Shown: positions 11,260 to 22,634, counted from the stretch's first letter. The stretch is 64,000 nucleotides of DNA from Ixodes scapularis (GCF_016920785.2 NW_024609884.1:83388722-83452721), one strand, 5' to 3'. The notes: generated by a model not told the origin, from the letters alone. A program made the numbers and translations.

Positions 11260-12645
11260 CGCGTTGCAACGTTGGGGGGCGGGGGACCTCGAGCGATGTG
11301 CGTGAAAAAACGCACCATGTGGTCGGGGTTTTACTCTCGGTCCATTTCTCTTCTTTTTATTCGAAATGTGTCACAGTTTTTAAATGTCATATTCTTTTTC
11401 TTTTTTTTTTTTTAATTATTATTTGGCTTTACCAAATCAAAGCAGGCTATTGAACGCGTTTTGAAAGTTTGACTCAAAATGTGCTACATCCTTTCATCTC
11501 TTACAGGGAAGGCTACGAATGACGCAGCGTTCAACTGGAAATGGATTCAACTAAAGACTTCGAATAGGAAAGGTCTACCGGCAATTCATGTCCCGCAACC
11601 GGCACAGACGTTGTTTTTTTTTGTTTTTTTTTACGCGTGCGCGTTTGCGCCGTTTAGATCGAATAGCAGGCGGCATGCCTTAAAATGGAATGCCCTTTTC
11701 AGTATAATGAGCTGGGCTTTCGATTCAACTGCACCTCTAGCTGCGGTTACGTGAATACGGCCGTATACCGTACCTCGTCCAGAGGGGAGGGAGCTGTCAG
11801 GGGGTAAAAGATGACGAGAGAGGGAGACGGGCATGCGCGCGATTGGTCCAAAAACCCGATCCGATAGCATCGCATGCGTGGAAACGCCACGTGTGCAGCC
11901 GTGTTCGAGTCTCGGAAGTGTCGTGCTCTTATTTAGAGACGGGCGGGCCGCCTGCTTCAAAATTGAAGTCGTCCGGGGGTCGTTACCGCGGCGGGCTCGG
12001 CGGCAGGCAGTAAAGTCGGCGCGAGCTCTGGACCGAGTAAAGACGATACACTGCCCGAAAACCACGTGACGTGGCATCAATTCGGTGCACCCGTGTTCGG
12101 GTGTTCGTTGCCCCAGGCGGGCGGACCGAAGCGAGCAGGAATTTCCTGATTATACGAGGCCGGCGGATTAATTACGCGCGAGAAGCATAGCGAAACTCAT
12201 TTCGATCGCGTGATTTAAAGGCCGTCGGACGACACCGCGGTAACCGCCCGTAGATTCTCTCACTGTATACGTGTCACGTGTCGTGTAGTTTCGGGGAGCC
12301 CGTAGACATGCGCCCGGCGTCCAGTATATCGGCGCAAGCGACACGGTCACGAAAGCAGCGTCTTCAACATCGACAGCCAACAACCCCGGTCCCCAGCACA
12401 TATTTACCGGTCCCCAGCCAATGAAATTGCAGAATCGGCCAATAAGAGCGTCCAAGGACCAATCGGGAAGTGTGAAAGCCACGCCCTCCGTTTCTTACGT
12501 TGTCGGGAAACTAGTGCTCACACGACCTCTCCGCGGACACTCTTAGCACGCACAAGCCACGCACCGCCGCTTTTCTCCCTTTTCGGTATCGAAGGTCTCA
12601 GAGCCGTATGGCGGCGGAAACTGATCGGCTGGGGTAGAACCCAAG
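11260..12645. other. No supported gene; GC-rich stretch at about 11830-12560
   Basis: CpG-rich sequence with short frames on both strands and no recognisable domain. It includes CACGTG and CACGTGACGTG near 12062. A promoter role is possible but not shown. Confidence 0.3.
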
Positions 12646-12649
12646 TGCA

Positions 12650-12970
12650 CGCTCGAAAGAAAGGAAAGCCCGTTCACCAACTTTCCCGCACAACACTCGG
12701 AGAGTCAACAGCCGCCTTGTTACGGAGGCAGCTCAGCGAATGACGAGGCCGAAACGTATGTTTAGACCAAACAACGCAGTCTGAGTTGTGACAATAAGCA
12801 ATGCAAAACGTCACGCTTGCATTGCTGGAACGTCACAACACAGACTGCGCTTTTGGGTCGAAACATATGTTTCGGCAATGTCATTCGCTGAGCTGCCTCC
12901 GTAACAAGGCGCTGGTTGACTCACCGAATGTTGTGCGGGAAAGTTGGTGAACGGACTTTTTTTAGAGTGT
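12650..12970. mobile_element. TIR-rich MITE (ACTCTAAAAA family), copy A
   Basis: Left and right halves are inverted copies over about 140 bp each, sharing CCGTTCACCAACTTTCCCGC, CGCCTTGTTACGGAGGCAGC and CTCAGCGAATGAC. The short centre has a GCAATGCAAAACGT/ACGCTTGCATTGC inverted pair. The right end is TTTTTTTAGAGTGT. A longer relative with the same ends is at 35739-36729. There is no coding capacity. Confidence 0.8.
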
Positions 12971-13519
12971 ATACATTATATAGTCACAAACAATTTCAGA
13001 AACGTATGGAGCGGCTTATTACGTTCACGCTTCTTACTTCCCGGTTCGCTTTTAGCCGTCCTGATCGTCTAAGGCTGAGATCTGATTAGCTGCAGAGCGA
13101 ATTATAAGATGCCCCGCATTTCTTAAGCCGTCACTGACTATATAAAAGAGCCAATCACTGCGATCTCGCGGCGGAGGGGACTTTGGACAGAGCGCAGAGG
13201 GAGTTTGAACATGGTCCATTAAAAAGAAGAGAGAGAGAGAAAAAAAGGGGGGGGGGGGGCGAAAGGGTTCGCCTCCTCATTATTTCGTCGAAGGAAAAAA
13301 AAAAAGTTATAGTGCGCGGTGACAAAAAGAAGAAAGCGTTTATAGGGGCCAATCAATCGCTTAAAAGGAACCACCCTGCACGTCGGAACAAGTTGCAAAG
13401 AAGACGGTACCCTCGGAGGAGGAAGGCGAGAAAGAATTAAGGACGAAAAAGATGGGAAAATTGTGTTTGCCGGCACGAAGAGGCCGGCCTACGACCAGTC
13501 CAAGAACGAACAAAAAAAG

Positions 13520-13527
<8 letters not shown>

Positions 13528-13557
<30 letters not shown>
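13528..13557. repeat. (GA)n microsatellite
   Basis: About fifteen AG units following an A-rich stretch. Confidence 0.9.
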
Positions 13558-13559
<2 letters not shown>

Positions 13560-13808
13560 AACGTTAAAAAAAAAATTACTAAAAAATACGTACCCGACAC
13601 GACAGCAGACGAGAGGAGGCTGTGGTGAAGAGATGAAAGCGGCTAAGAAACCAAGACAGCAACTGCGCTTTCTAAAGCCAAGCCGACGCCACGTTCGGAG
13701 ACGACCTCGCTCGTGCCATTATACATATATTCAGTGTCAAGTGTCAGCGCTCCGCACTTTAAAACGCAGGCCAAAATGTTCCCGCGAAAACTAAACATTA
13801 GACAAATA

Positions 13809-13813
<5 letters not shown>

Positions 13814-13850
<37 letters not shown>
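13814..13850. repeat. (AT)n microsatellite
   Basis: About eighteen AT units. Confidence 0.9.
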
Positions 13851-13857
<7 letters not shown>

Positions 13858-14109
13858 TACGATAATTACACGTTTTCAACCCAGCGCACGCGCAAGTTCG
13901 TCTCTTCCGAAAGCGAGCAAATCACGCGCTGTACGATTACTAAAAACTAAATGGATGAAAGGTCACCTACATATAGGGAGTATTCACTGGCGGCCATGGC
14001 TGAATTCCACAGTTCTTTTGCGCGTTCCGCACTAGCTGCAGGATTGCCGGTCTTAGCAGCCGATTAATGTGAGCTTGTTCCGAGCATGCGCTCTGAAGAG
14101 CGCATGGTG

Positions 14110-14270
14110 TATAGACATTTGCAGGCATGGCGCCCCGACTGGTGCCCCATGCGTGCCAGAACGTGCAGCGTTCGCGTGATCATAGATTGGCGGGCTTACG
14201 ATTGCACGGGCTTACCCGGACGAGCAGAGACATGGCGGCGGCGAGTCTCCCTGCTTGCAATCGTCTATAA
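14110..14270 (+). mobile_element. TATAGAC MITE family 2, copy 1
   Basis: The stretch opens TATAGACATTTGCAGGC and closes GCTTGCAATCGTCTATA, an imperfect TIR. The interior (CATGGCGCC, GTGCCCCATGCGTGC, GAGCAGAGACATGGCGGCGG) recurs at 52522-52684 in the same orientation. The TATAGAC end motif is shared with the separate 263-bp family. Confidence 0.75.
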
Positions 14271-16600
14271 GGTAGAGTTTCGAGTTCCGAACAATCGTCC
14301 CGAGAACTTGGGTTTCAGCATAGGTTGACAAACAGCGAAGCCTACGTCGTGGGCCAATCAGAAGTCCGGAGCGAAGCAGGTGACATTTCTTCGCGGCTGG
14401 ACTGTGCTCCGCGATGGTGCGTTGTCGCACGCTGCACTCTGCGTTCTCTGATTGCGTCGCTGGAGCTTTCGACATTTATGAAGTTACGCCGAAACAGAGC
14501 TTCGGCCGCGAGCGGCGCAAGGCAACTGACGCAAAGATGCGTTCCGACAAGGAGCCGAAACTTGGAAAAGGTTTCCCACGAACTGTTTCGCAAGCTTCTT
14601 TCTTTTTTTTGGGGGGGGGGGCCGGGGGGGGGGGGGGGGGAGGGGGGGAGGAGCTTTGAAATGCTGCACGCGTGCGTAACATCATTCTAAAATAGGCTTA
14701 TTTACACGACTTCCGATGATATCCGGCCAGTTTATAACCTCAAAATGTGCTCCCTATTATAGCTACAAAATCGCTAATAACGCAGAACTAATCTAAAATC
14801 TTAATTATCGCAAACGCTACGTACCTCACTACATAGGCAGCCTCTGGGAATATTACGGCATCATTCTCATTTGTTTCGCGCGATGCGTAGATTTCGCGGG
14901 AAAATGGCCGGCGTTCGGTGAAACACCCTGTATATATACAGACACTCGCTGACAGTCTATACGAAAGAGAGGGCATGACCAATTATGAGGTAGTCATAAT
15001 TAGTCACGCCACAGCTTAATCAGTGGCCCGCCGAAATATGAACGAAGCCCCGAATTGGGTCACCCGTAACTGATCGGAATACTCTGCCGCGAATAAAAAT
15101 CGCGTCGGCGTATAGACGCGGCCAACTGTTTCAGTGTAATGGGCCGAATGTAGGTCACTAAGCCAAGACGCCTCTCGGAATATTGTGGGAAGTAATAAGT
15201 TGTGAATGTTTGCCGGGCAGCGAGCGGCCAAGAAATCTATCAAAGAATGGGCCCGAACACGCGCACGCGGGCGAGTCTCGAAGCGCTGTAACGGCTCCTT
15301 CCGCGTTGCTGTCTTCGGTTACCTCTGTGTGCCCTCCCGACGTCATGCCAGCTTTGCTCATGCTTGATCTGTTTGATAAAGCCCTTTCTTTCTCCATAAT
15401 CTAAACCCTGAGACGCGGACAAATAAAATAACGGACAAGACGACGACAGATTTGTCGTCTTGTCCGTTATTTCGTTTCTCCGTGTCTCATATTTCGTTCA
15501 GAATGCGCCGTTTCCTATCCAGATCGCCTGTATGCTTTCACTTCTTGCAAATCTTTCATTCTTTCCGGATTACGGCTCCCTCTCGACAGCTTTGTCGAAG
15601 CACTTATCCAGCGTCGGTCACGTGCCAGTCTTTGCTCATGTACATGGTACAAAAGTCACGGTGTCTCTCCGCAGACATGATGACAGCATTATCGAGCATA
15701 TTCCAAGCATGTTTTATTCACGCATCATGTCTGGAGACCGTTTCCGTACGACCAACGTAACAGCGCCGTGATACGAGCAAAAAAAAACGAGTGTCATGCA
15801 GCAGAGAGTCTTCTGTCATGAGCTGCGCACCGCGGCTTTACCATAGCCGCAGCGGGAGGCACACACGCAAGGACGACGTCCTCGGCGACGTCTACACTGA
15901 TACCGAATCGATTGATAAAGAAAACCCGGTCGCTTTTTACACACCCAACGTAATCTCGGCCCAGCTATCCTCGACACGGTCGGCGGCGCCGTCGACCCGG
16001 TTCCCTTGCCGAGTGTCCAGCATCGCTGGACCCCGCTTCGGTCACTGTCAGCAGGGAAACGGAGCGCCGTCCTTCGCCCCGAAGAGAAAGCGCTGGGACT
16101 CTCGGGACCGCGGCCGGAGCGACGCCGGCGTTACACTGCTCAAACAAAGGGTAGTCTGCATAAAAATAGCCCACAAAAAGGGAGACACGAACGACGAACA
16201 AAGCGCTAACTTACGACTCGCTCTCTCACTCATTCGTTCTTCTTTCACGGTTTAGCTGGAACTGGTACGTGCGCCAGATCAGTAAACGTATCCATACATA
16301 CAAATGCCAGATAGGTACATACAAACACGTACAAATACAATCCCCGCTAAAAATGTCCCGCCAAGTATTCCGTTTCCGTCCTTGATAACGTTAGGGAAGG
16401 GTTCATGACGCAGTTGCTGTTCGTGCTCTTTTTTTTCTGCTCCAATAATTTCCCTCGTGAGCCGATGACCGCTCTTGGCTCTATAATTTACATTTTTAGA
16501 TGTCTCAACGACAGTGCGTAGATTTGATTTCGCCAATCTACTGAAAAAGCTTCAGTCCAGGATACAACTAGACTACCCTGTGGATGTCCGCCAGTGTGTC
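14271..16600. other. No supported gene; G tract at 14611-14650 and a short hairpin
   Basis: Unremarkable apart from the interrupted poly-G tract, the hairpin at 15426-15472 and the word CAAAGCGCTAACTTACGA near 16200, which resembles the hairpin arms at 20890-21087. Confidence 0.35.
15426..15472. repeat. Perfect hairpin, 19-bp arms
   Basis: AAATAACGGACAAGACGAC is followed after nine bases by its exact reverse complement. The arm sequence is of the same style (CGTCTTGTCCG) as other long hairpins in the window. Confidence 0.85.
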
Positions 16601-17720
16601 AGTCTCGTAAGCGGTTACAGACGGTTGCAACGCAGTGGAACGCAGTCAAACGCGCACGTGTGAACCAGCCTCCACGAAAGAAAGACAGCCGTCCACGCTT
16701 GGAAACCGCGACGGGAGGATGTCCGGTTAACTTTCGGCGTCGCCTTCGCCCTCGTCGTGTGCGTGCGGGCGCCCACCGTGTCCCCCTCGTCGAATACGCG
16801 TCTCCCGGCGACCGCGGAGCCTCCCTAAGCAGAAGTCCCGGCGCCCCGCAGGGAGCCCAGCCAGACGTGCTCTGTCTCGCGGCGCGGACAGTTCCGGAAC
16901 CCGACGCTCCGCGGTCGTCGCGGGCGGATGGACGACGCCGAGAACAAGTGAATCCGCGCCGCCTCCGCCCCCTCTAATTGCTCGAGGAAAGCTGGAGCCG
17001 GGATTTCGGGGCCGGGCGTCGCGCTGTGCCCCCGTGCGCAGGGCCCCCTCGCTCGGATTCGGGACCTTTCCTCCGCGAGCTCCCGGAGAACCTCGGACCG
17101 CGTCCGTGGGTGGACTCGGCGGCCGCGGTGCCCTTGGCAGGGATACGCCGCCCGCCGCACGGGCGCTGACACTGATGAAGCACCCGAGCGGCGCGTCCCA
17201 TTAAGCTTTTCTTGTGCGCGCGGTCCTCGTGGCGCTTGGCCCCACCGCGTCGAGTAATGGGCCTGTCAGACGGGGCGGCGCGGGGTCCGACGCTTGTTTG
17301 CTCGGCCGACGGGGCAACACCGGGGTTCCCGGGCCGACGGCGCCCAACCGGTCCGAGAGGGGACAGCGGTCGCGGCAGGGCGGCCCCCGGCCGCTGCCCA
17401 CCGGTTTCCCCCGGGTACTCGGTCATTTCGGGGGCTCTTCTTCTTCCGACGATTCGGACTGCAGATTGCGGGGTCGCGTCGGTGGGCCTTTCGCTGGCCA
17501 AAGGCGCTGGCTGGGTGGCGGGGGTCCCTCTCCAACCCCTTCGCCGCTACAAAATAGCCAAAGAGGACCCCGCGATCCGCCACGGCCGCCGCTGACTTGA
17601 GCTGCCTCCGAGGCATCCGGATAAGCGGCCCAGACATCGCCTTTGGACGGGGGCACAAAGCGCGGCCGCCGACGTCTCGCCCAGCCTTTCTCTTCCTTTT
17701 TGCTTCCCGACCTCCGACAC
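16601..17720. other. GC-rich island with no recognised product
   Basis: More than a kilobase of dense G+C with many CpG, giving long open frames on both strands at once, for example 170-aa class frames on the minus strand. None shows a domain, and proline/arginine/glycine-rich frames on both strands are the expected shadow of GC-rich DNA. It could be a promoter with a 5' exon. It does not read as rRNA. Confidence 0.35.
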
Positions 17721-18448
17721 ACAATTGAGCGAAACAAAAACCTACGATGCAGTTTAAAGACCCATAAAAAATACCGCAGGCCCGCGTCATTAATTTCAAC
17801 TCTGCCGAAGCCTTTACAAATGATTACTTGCGTTCTTTTTTTTTCGTGGCCCGGTGAGCGCTGGCTTCTGCTCTGCACGCACGCGGTGCATCCTCCTTAT
17901 GCTGCATGCGAAAATTTGCTTCCCCCCTTTCTAGAGCGCGGTGGGCGACCCATCTGGAGCCCGTCCTTTTCCTCCGCTTCGTTATCTAAATACGTTCGGA
18001 AAGCGAAGATAAATCAGGGACCCCAGGGCGGCGATGGTAGACGGATTTCGTACCACGCCGAGTTCTCGGGTGCGCGGCAGCCGGTGCTGCTTTGATCGCT
18101 ATTGCTTATATCCGGGTCTTCGAGAAGACGCACGTGACTCGAAGGTGTTCTTGGCGGAATCGCGGAAGCCAGGGAGCTTATGGCTCCGCCGGGGTCGCGC
18201 GTTGCATGCAAAGCTGCGTGGACGAGAACACCCAGAGAGTTGGTCGTGCTCGCCCGCGGGAACGGACAATTGCCGCCATCTCTCCTCGACAACTTTCGAA
18301 ATAACGGAATACTTGGGTGTGGCACCTTAAACTAAAGTGGCTTGATGTCTCCAAACAGGACACTTCAAAAACGCGCGGAGTGACACTTCTCATGAAGGGC
18401 GGCGACCCGCTTCCTTCCACTTTTTTTTTTATTTTTTTTTTTTTGCCA

Positions 18449-18473
18449 GGGGGGGGGGGGGGGGGGGGGGGGG
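18449..18473. repeat. Poly-G tract of 25 bases
   Basis: An uninterrupted G run next to a T-rich tract and 15 bases upstream of a TTAA-flanked element. Confidence 0.9.
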
Positions 18474-18487
18474 AGAGCTTCGTTTTG

Positions 18488-19261
18488 TTAAAGGGATTGT
18501 CCGGTCAAAACCGGAAGTACTTAAGTTCTTGGGCTCGTTACGTCAAGGGAGCCTTCATATAGACAAACGTCATTTTTATTTTGATATGCAACTTCCGGTT
18601 GAATTGAATGCACCAGTTCCTGCACTGCTGAACTAGTTCAACCAGTTCAGGCGAATCGAACAGACCTAAATTGACTGATCCGATTTGGGCGAAGAGTGGG
18701 TGGACGTAGTTTAATGTCGTTGGCACAGCGTCACATCTCAGCTTAAAATCCTTCTGTCCGCTTCGAGCCTCAGCTCTTAGCTCTCTTCTGTGAGATGATT
18801 GCTGGATAAGTGGGATCTCGATCTTGACGGGAACCCGGTCCCTACGCACGACGACGATCCATTTCGCTCGTCACTGCACGTCTCGCGGAAAAGTGTGGAA
18901 AGTCATGTCTTGGCTCGGCATGTGCTGCCCGGTGGTTGTGGCACCCAACCGCGCAACAAAAATCTCACCCAACCACGAAACAAGTCGAGCACAACAACAA
19001 AAACGAAGCACGCTGAAGCGTTCACTCGCAGGCAAACAACGAGACAAAAATGCTCGCCTTGTGTTTTGTGACGTCAGAGCTTCAATGTTGCCAACGAAAG
19101 TAGCGTTTACGCTAGAATGTGATTGGAGCAGTATAAATTCAATTACTCGCGTAGAGGGGCATATAAAATTCAGATATTGCACGTACGATGCGTCTCGAGG
19201 CATTAACAATGATATTCAATTGTTTTCTCGAATACAAAATTTGACCGGACAATCCCTTTAA
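18488..19261. mobile_element. TTAA-flanked TIR element, 766-bp body
   Basis: TTAA at 18488-18491 is followed by AGGGATTGTCCGGTCAAA. The exact reverse complement TTTGACCGGACAATCCCT ends at 19257 and is followed by TTAA. A TTAA target duplication with terminal inverted repeats is the signature of the piggyBac and Kolobok superfamilies. No transposase motif is visible inside, so it is probably non-autonomous. A solo end of similar form (TTAAAGGGATAGTCCAAC) lies at 53098. Confidence 0.85.
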
Positions 19262-19320
19262 CGTCCGCTGTTGTCCTTCACGGAGGCTTACAGCATGCTC
19301 ATAAAGGCCCGCCCAAACAG

Positions 19321-19334
19321 GATCCTTCAAAAAT
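19321..19334. repeat. SINE target-site duplication, left copy
   Basis: GATCCTTCAAAAAT occurs here and again at 19634-19647, exactly bounding the SINE. Confidence 0.88.
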
Positions 19335-19633
19335 GTGGGAGGAAGTGGCCGAGTGGGCTAACGCGTCTCAGCTCGGAGCGTGGAGCGAAAGCTTGCGCTG
19401 GGAACCTCCAGGGTTCGGTTCTCCGCCGCCCCCGCCCGTTTCGATCTGGATGAGTTTCGCACCGGCACGCGTTCGTGTGATCACTACTGCGTGGTGCACG
19501 TTAAAAACCCCAGGTTAGCGGTTGTACCGCACTGGCTAAATTTCTCATCTACAGCTAAGAGACCGATTACCCGTTGAGGCGCATCTCCATCAAGGCTGTA
19601 TAAACATAAAGAGCAAACCAATTTTTTTTTTTT
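19335..19633 (+). mobile_element. tRNA-derived SINE, full length, with 14-bp target duplication
   Basis: The head resembles a type II tRNA (Ser/Leu-like). It has an A box TGGCCGAGTGGGC at about 19347, the tRNA-like words CTCGGAGCGTGGAGCG, and a B box GGGTTCGGTTCTCC at 19411. The body (GATCTGGATGAG, CACTACTGCGTGGTGCACG, CACTGGCTAAAT) recurs in partial copies at 21230-21440 and 23430-23605. The element ends in a run of about 12 T, which is odd because most SINEs end in A-rich or simple repeats. Flanking 14-bp direct repeats mark a retroposed insertion. Confidence 0.88.
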
Positions 19634-19647
19634 GATCCTTCAAAAAT
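19634..19647. repeat. SINE target-site duplication, right copy
   Basis: Exact second copy of GATCCTTCAAAAAT directly after the T tail. Confidence 0.88.
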
Positions 19648-20616
19648 CATGAGTCGACACGACTCCGTCACAAGTCGTGGGGCAAACCGCTTGCGACGTT
19701 TTTTGCCGTCAAATTTCGCCCGTGTCCTCCACGGTGGCCTTGAGCATGCTCATCACGTGGGTCCGGACAGCCACTAACAAGCTGTGTTGGCTGTCGGTCA
19801 ATCGCTCAAGGCCTCCTTTTCTCTTCAGGTCCCGAAAACGGGAAAAGGAAGGGTTGCTTTCGAAATCTCCCCCAAATAGATCCGAGCTCCTCTCCGGCGG
19901 GTCGTACCACGGGATAACACAGATAGAGCGACGCCTGGACGCTGGTAGGTTTTCGTCAGAAAGGCACAAAACCTTTACCTTAGAGTAAGATCGAGTAACT
20001 TTTGGAACACAGCCAAGGCTACTAGGGTCCGGCAGAACACATGGACACCATTGGCAGGCGGCGTGCACCGAAAATCAGAGGAAGCGAGGAGGAAAATCAT
20101 GATGTTGGCTCGGCGGTGTTCAAACAGACATCGGCCGGACGCTTCAACTTCCACGATTTTGCCCGAGTCGAAACATTTCGCCTCACGATTTCTGAAGTGT
20201 CCTGTTTGGACAGGCCTTATTAACGTGGGTTCGGACATCACACTCTATCTATGCTGTCAATCAGTCACTAAAGGCGACGCGACGAGTATAACGAAAAACA
20301 TAGAAGCCCCGGGTGCCCGATGGCCTAGCTACGCCACTGGTTGGAATGTTCCTATTTGCTTTGGGCTCCGAGCCTTTTGATTGACTCAAAGAAAACTTTC
20401 TGGGATTGGTTACCAAAGTCGCCTCACAATGCTGCTAAACTCAATATAAGCAGCCGCTTGGCTCCTGGATACCAAACCCTGAACGTTAAAGGCCGACGTA
20501 CAACCTTGGTTTTCTGCGGGGCAGCTTAGCGCCGCTGTATATGGTTGTTGTATATGCAGGCGTTTTTTTTTTTGTTTTTTTTTTTGCCGCATTTTGAGCG
20601 GCTGAAAGGGACCGAG

Positions 20617-20778
20617 ATGCTTGGGTGCTGCGCTTTTGGGTGCAGTAACCGGCATGAGGCTGGCAAACAGCTGTTTCGTATCCCGGATGGCGAGAGAAAT
20701 CGCAAACAACGACGTTTGTGGCTGACGCGGATCAGCAGAAAGGGATTCACTCCCACTTCTTGTACTCGGCTGTGCGAG
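20617..20778 (+). CDS. THAP-type zinc finger exon (first exon, 54 codons)
   Basis: THAP domains are C2CH zinc-binding DNA-binding modules found at the N-terminus of P-element- and Kolobok-type transposases and their domesticated relatives. The exon starts MLGCCAFGCSNRH, giving the first Cys pair (C-x-x-x-C at residues 5 and 9, or 4 and 9), continues with an arginine-rich DNA-contact segment (QRRLWLTRI), and ends TRLCE. The codon GAG is followed directly by GTAAGT, a consensus splice donor. In THAP proteins this point is followed by a Val/x-His-Phe, which would complete the C2CH set from the next exon. I could not find that second exon nearby. The start codon is the first Met before the Cys pair. 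Since it sits within a TTAA-flanked transposon, it is more likely transposon-derived than a host gene. Confidence 0.62.
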
Positions 20779-20889
20779 GTAAGTTATATTATTGCGATAA
20801 TTCATGCTACAGTTTGAAGAACTGAATGAACACGAACTGCGATGTTCGTAAGATCATTTTGCCGAGGACAAGTTTTCAGGGCGCCGGAA

Positions 20890-21087
20890 CGAAAGGAAGG
20901 TGTGAACGACACAAGCGCTGAACTCACAACTAAACATTTATTGAAAAAACACCAACGAAATAAACCGTACTATCGCTTCAGCACGTGTCAAGATAGGTAA
21001 TTTCTTTTTTGTGAAGAAAAACCGATAAATGCTCAATAAATGTTTAGTTGTGAGTTCAGCGCTTGTGTCGTTCACACCTTCCTTTCG
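20890..21087. repeat. Inverted repeat with perfect 55-bp arms
   Basis: The left arm 20890-20944 and right arm 21033-21087 are exact reverse complements, separated by 88 bases. The arm contains GACACAAGCGCTGAACTCAC, a word style also seen near 16190. It lies in the putative intron or body of the Kolobok-like element. Confidence 0.88.
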
Positions 21088-21229
21088 TCCTGTGTATTTT
21101 TTGCGCGCTGTTTATTTCCGATACCACATTGCTTGTCACGCATTGACTATATGCTGGTTTTATTCTGCATCTGTGACTTCATTAGCGCGTCTTAGCTTGG
21201 AGCACACGGAACGAAAGTTCGCGCTGCAG

Positions 21230-21440
21230 AAGCCAGGGATCCCGTGCTCAATCGTGCACCTGTTCTTGTTTTGATCTGGATGAGCATCGCACCGGCACGC
21301 TTTCGTGTATCACTACTGCGTGATGCACGTTATACAGACCCTTGGCTAGCAGTCATCCTGCACTGGCTATATTGTTCATCGAATGCGGAGGCCCTTCACT
21401 TCATTTCAGTGACTGGCCAACCCTCTTGCTGTCTAAATAC
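21230..21440 (+). mobile_element. Partial copy of the tRNA-derived SINE
   Basis: Shares GATCTGGATGAG, GCACCGGCACGC, ATCACTACTGCGTG and CACTGGCTA in the same order as 19335-19633. The A-box head is missing and the end is diverged. Confidence 0.75.
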
Positions 21441-21734
21441 TGAATATGCGCACGCACCAATTATTATCTGCACCTTGAAATTGTAGTGTTGATATTGTTA
21501 AAAATCTACGTAATTTCATTTAGTTGCTCATGGAGGCGACGGCAAGTTCCCCAGTCTGCCCGTCAGTGGACTCACGGGTAATTTATTAATTAATGGAAGT
21601 TAATTTCACTGAACAAGACTCGGTATTCAGCGATATGCTGTGAGTTGGTGGGTAATTAATACAACTAAGGCACACATTACATATATCTTTTCAGGAGCCT
21701 ATGGAACTGATTCAAGAGATGTCGCCAAGCAGAT

Positions 21735-21790
21735 AATCCTCTTAGCGTTCCCCCTCAGGGCAGATAATCCTCTTAGCGTTCCCCCGCTCC
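21735..21790. repeat. Short tandem duplication
   Basis: CAGATAATCCTCTTAGCGTT is repeated after a C-rich linker, with a period near 30 bases. Confidence 0.75.
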
Positions 21791-21897
21791 TAAGCTGCAA
21801 GCTGGGGCATTGGTTGGGGCAAGGAAAAAGTGGAGAGGATGTAGGAAAGGAGGAGGCGAGCGAAAGTGGAAAGCGCGAAGTGTACGTCGGCCTTTAA

Positions 21898-22581
21898 GGC
21901 CAACCTACACGTCCGATCCCCTTCGGCTGTGGAGCCTTCCGTCCGCTAACTTGCAAACTTGGGACCCCTTATGGCCGTGGAGGAGTTCGGCTCGCCCGCC
22001 TTTCTGTGGATCCTTGTTTGACAAGTTTGGCTGTGACGGGGCACCCGCTGAAGGTGTGGTCGAGGAGGACGACAGGGGAAGTCGCCAGGGGTTAGGAGTG
22101 TTTGTTCCCCAAGGTTCATTGACGAATTGACCATACCTGTCGCAAAAAGAGGTTCTCTCGTATTCGTTAAATAAACAGTTGTTCGTAAACATCAGAATCT
22201 TTAGCAACGGAAAAAAGCGTATTTTCTCCACGACAGTATTACCACGTCACGTGACGAGATAACGCATTGTACGTGCACGAATTTTGTCAAGAATGACGAA
22301 AACGGTTGCAAGATTTTTTTTTCACTCGACAGGCGTAATTTGACTTGAAATACAGTGCTTTAAATAACATTAAAGGCGATTGAGACGTCGTCGTGTTTCT
22401 TCCACCCAGTCTCAGGTGGTCTAAAAAAAAAAAGTAATGATTAAAGGCGAAATAGCCGCAATATCAAAGGTACAGTGTTTGGCTTCTTTCTTTTTCTTTT
22501 CTTTTTTTTTAATCTCCGGCACACGAAATGCCAAATTAGTCGGTGTTGATCTAATAAATCAATCAATATACAATCACAGGA

Positions 22582-22634
<53 letters not shown>

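Larger units (their letters stand above)
12971..14100. other. No supported gene; purine-rich and AT microsatellites
   Basis: Contains (GA)n at 13528-13557 and (AT)n at 13814-13850 in otherwise unremarkable sequence. Lysine/arginine-rich frames here come from A/G-rich DNA. Confidence 0.4.
20486..21897 (+). mobile_element. Kolobok-like DNA transposon remnant carrying a THAP exon
   Basis: TTAA at 20486 is followed by AGGCCGACGTACA, and the inverse TGTACGTCGGCCT ends at 21893 followed by TTAA. So a 1404-bp body has 13-bp TIRs and a TTAA duplication. On its plus strand, 128 bases in, lies an exon encoding a THAP zinc finger. Kolobok transposons are known to combine TTAA target sites with THAP-bearing transposases, so the family call follows from both marks together. 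The body is interrupted by a hairpin repeat (20890-21087) and a SINE fragment (21230-21440), and the catalytic part is not seen. It is a decayed or internally deleted copy. Confidence 0.68.

Noticed and set aside
13155..13600. Lys/Arg-rich and Ser/Leu-rich frames on the two strands
   Set aside because: Products of purine-rich and (GA)n low-complexity DNA.
16980..17600. Ribosomal RNA
   Set aside because: GC-rich sequence was considered as a 28S or 18S fragment, but none of the conserved rRNA core words could be found.
16594..17878. Long frames up to about 177 codons on both strands in the GC island
   Set aside because: Frames are open on both strands at once and are rich in Arg, Pro, Gly and Ala, as expected of GC-rich DNA; no domain was recognised. 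Kept only as an unannotated island.
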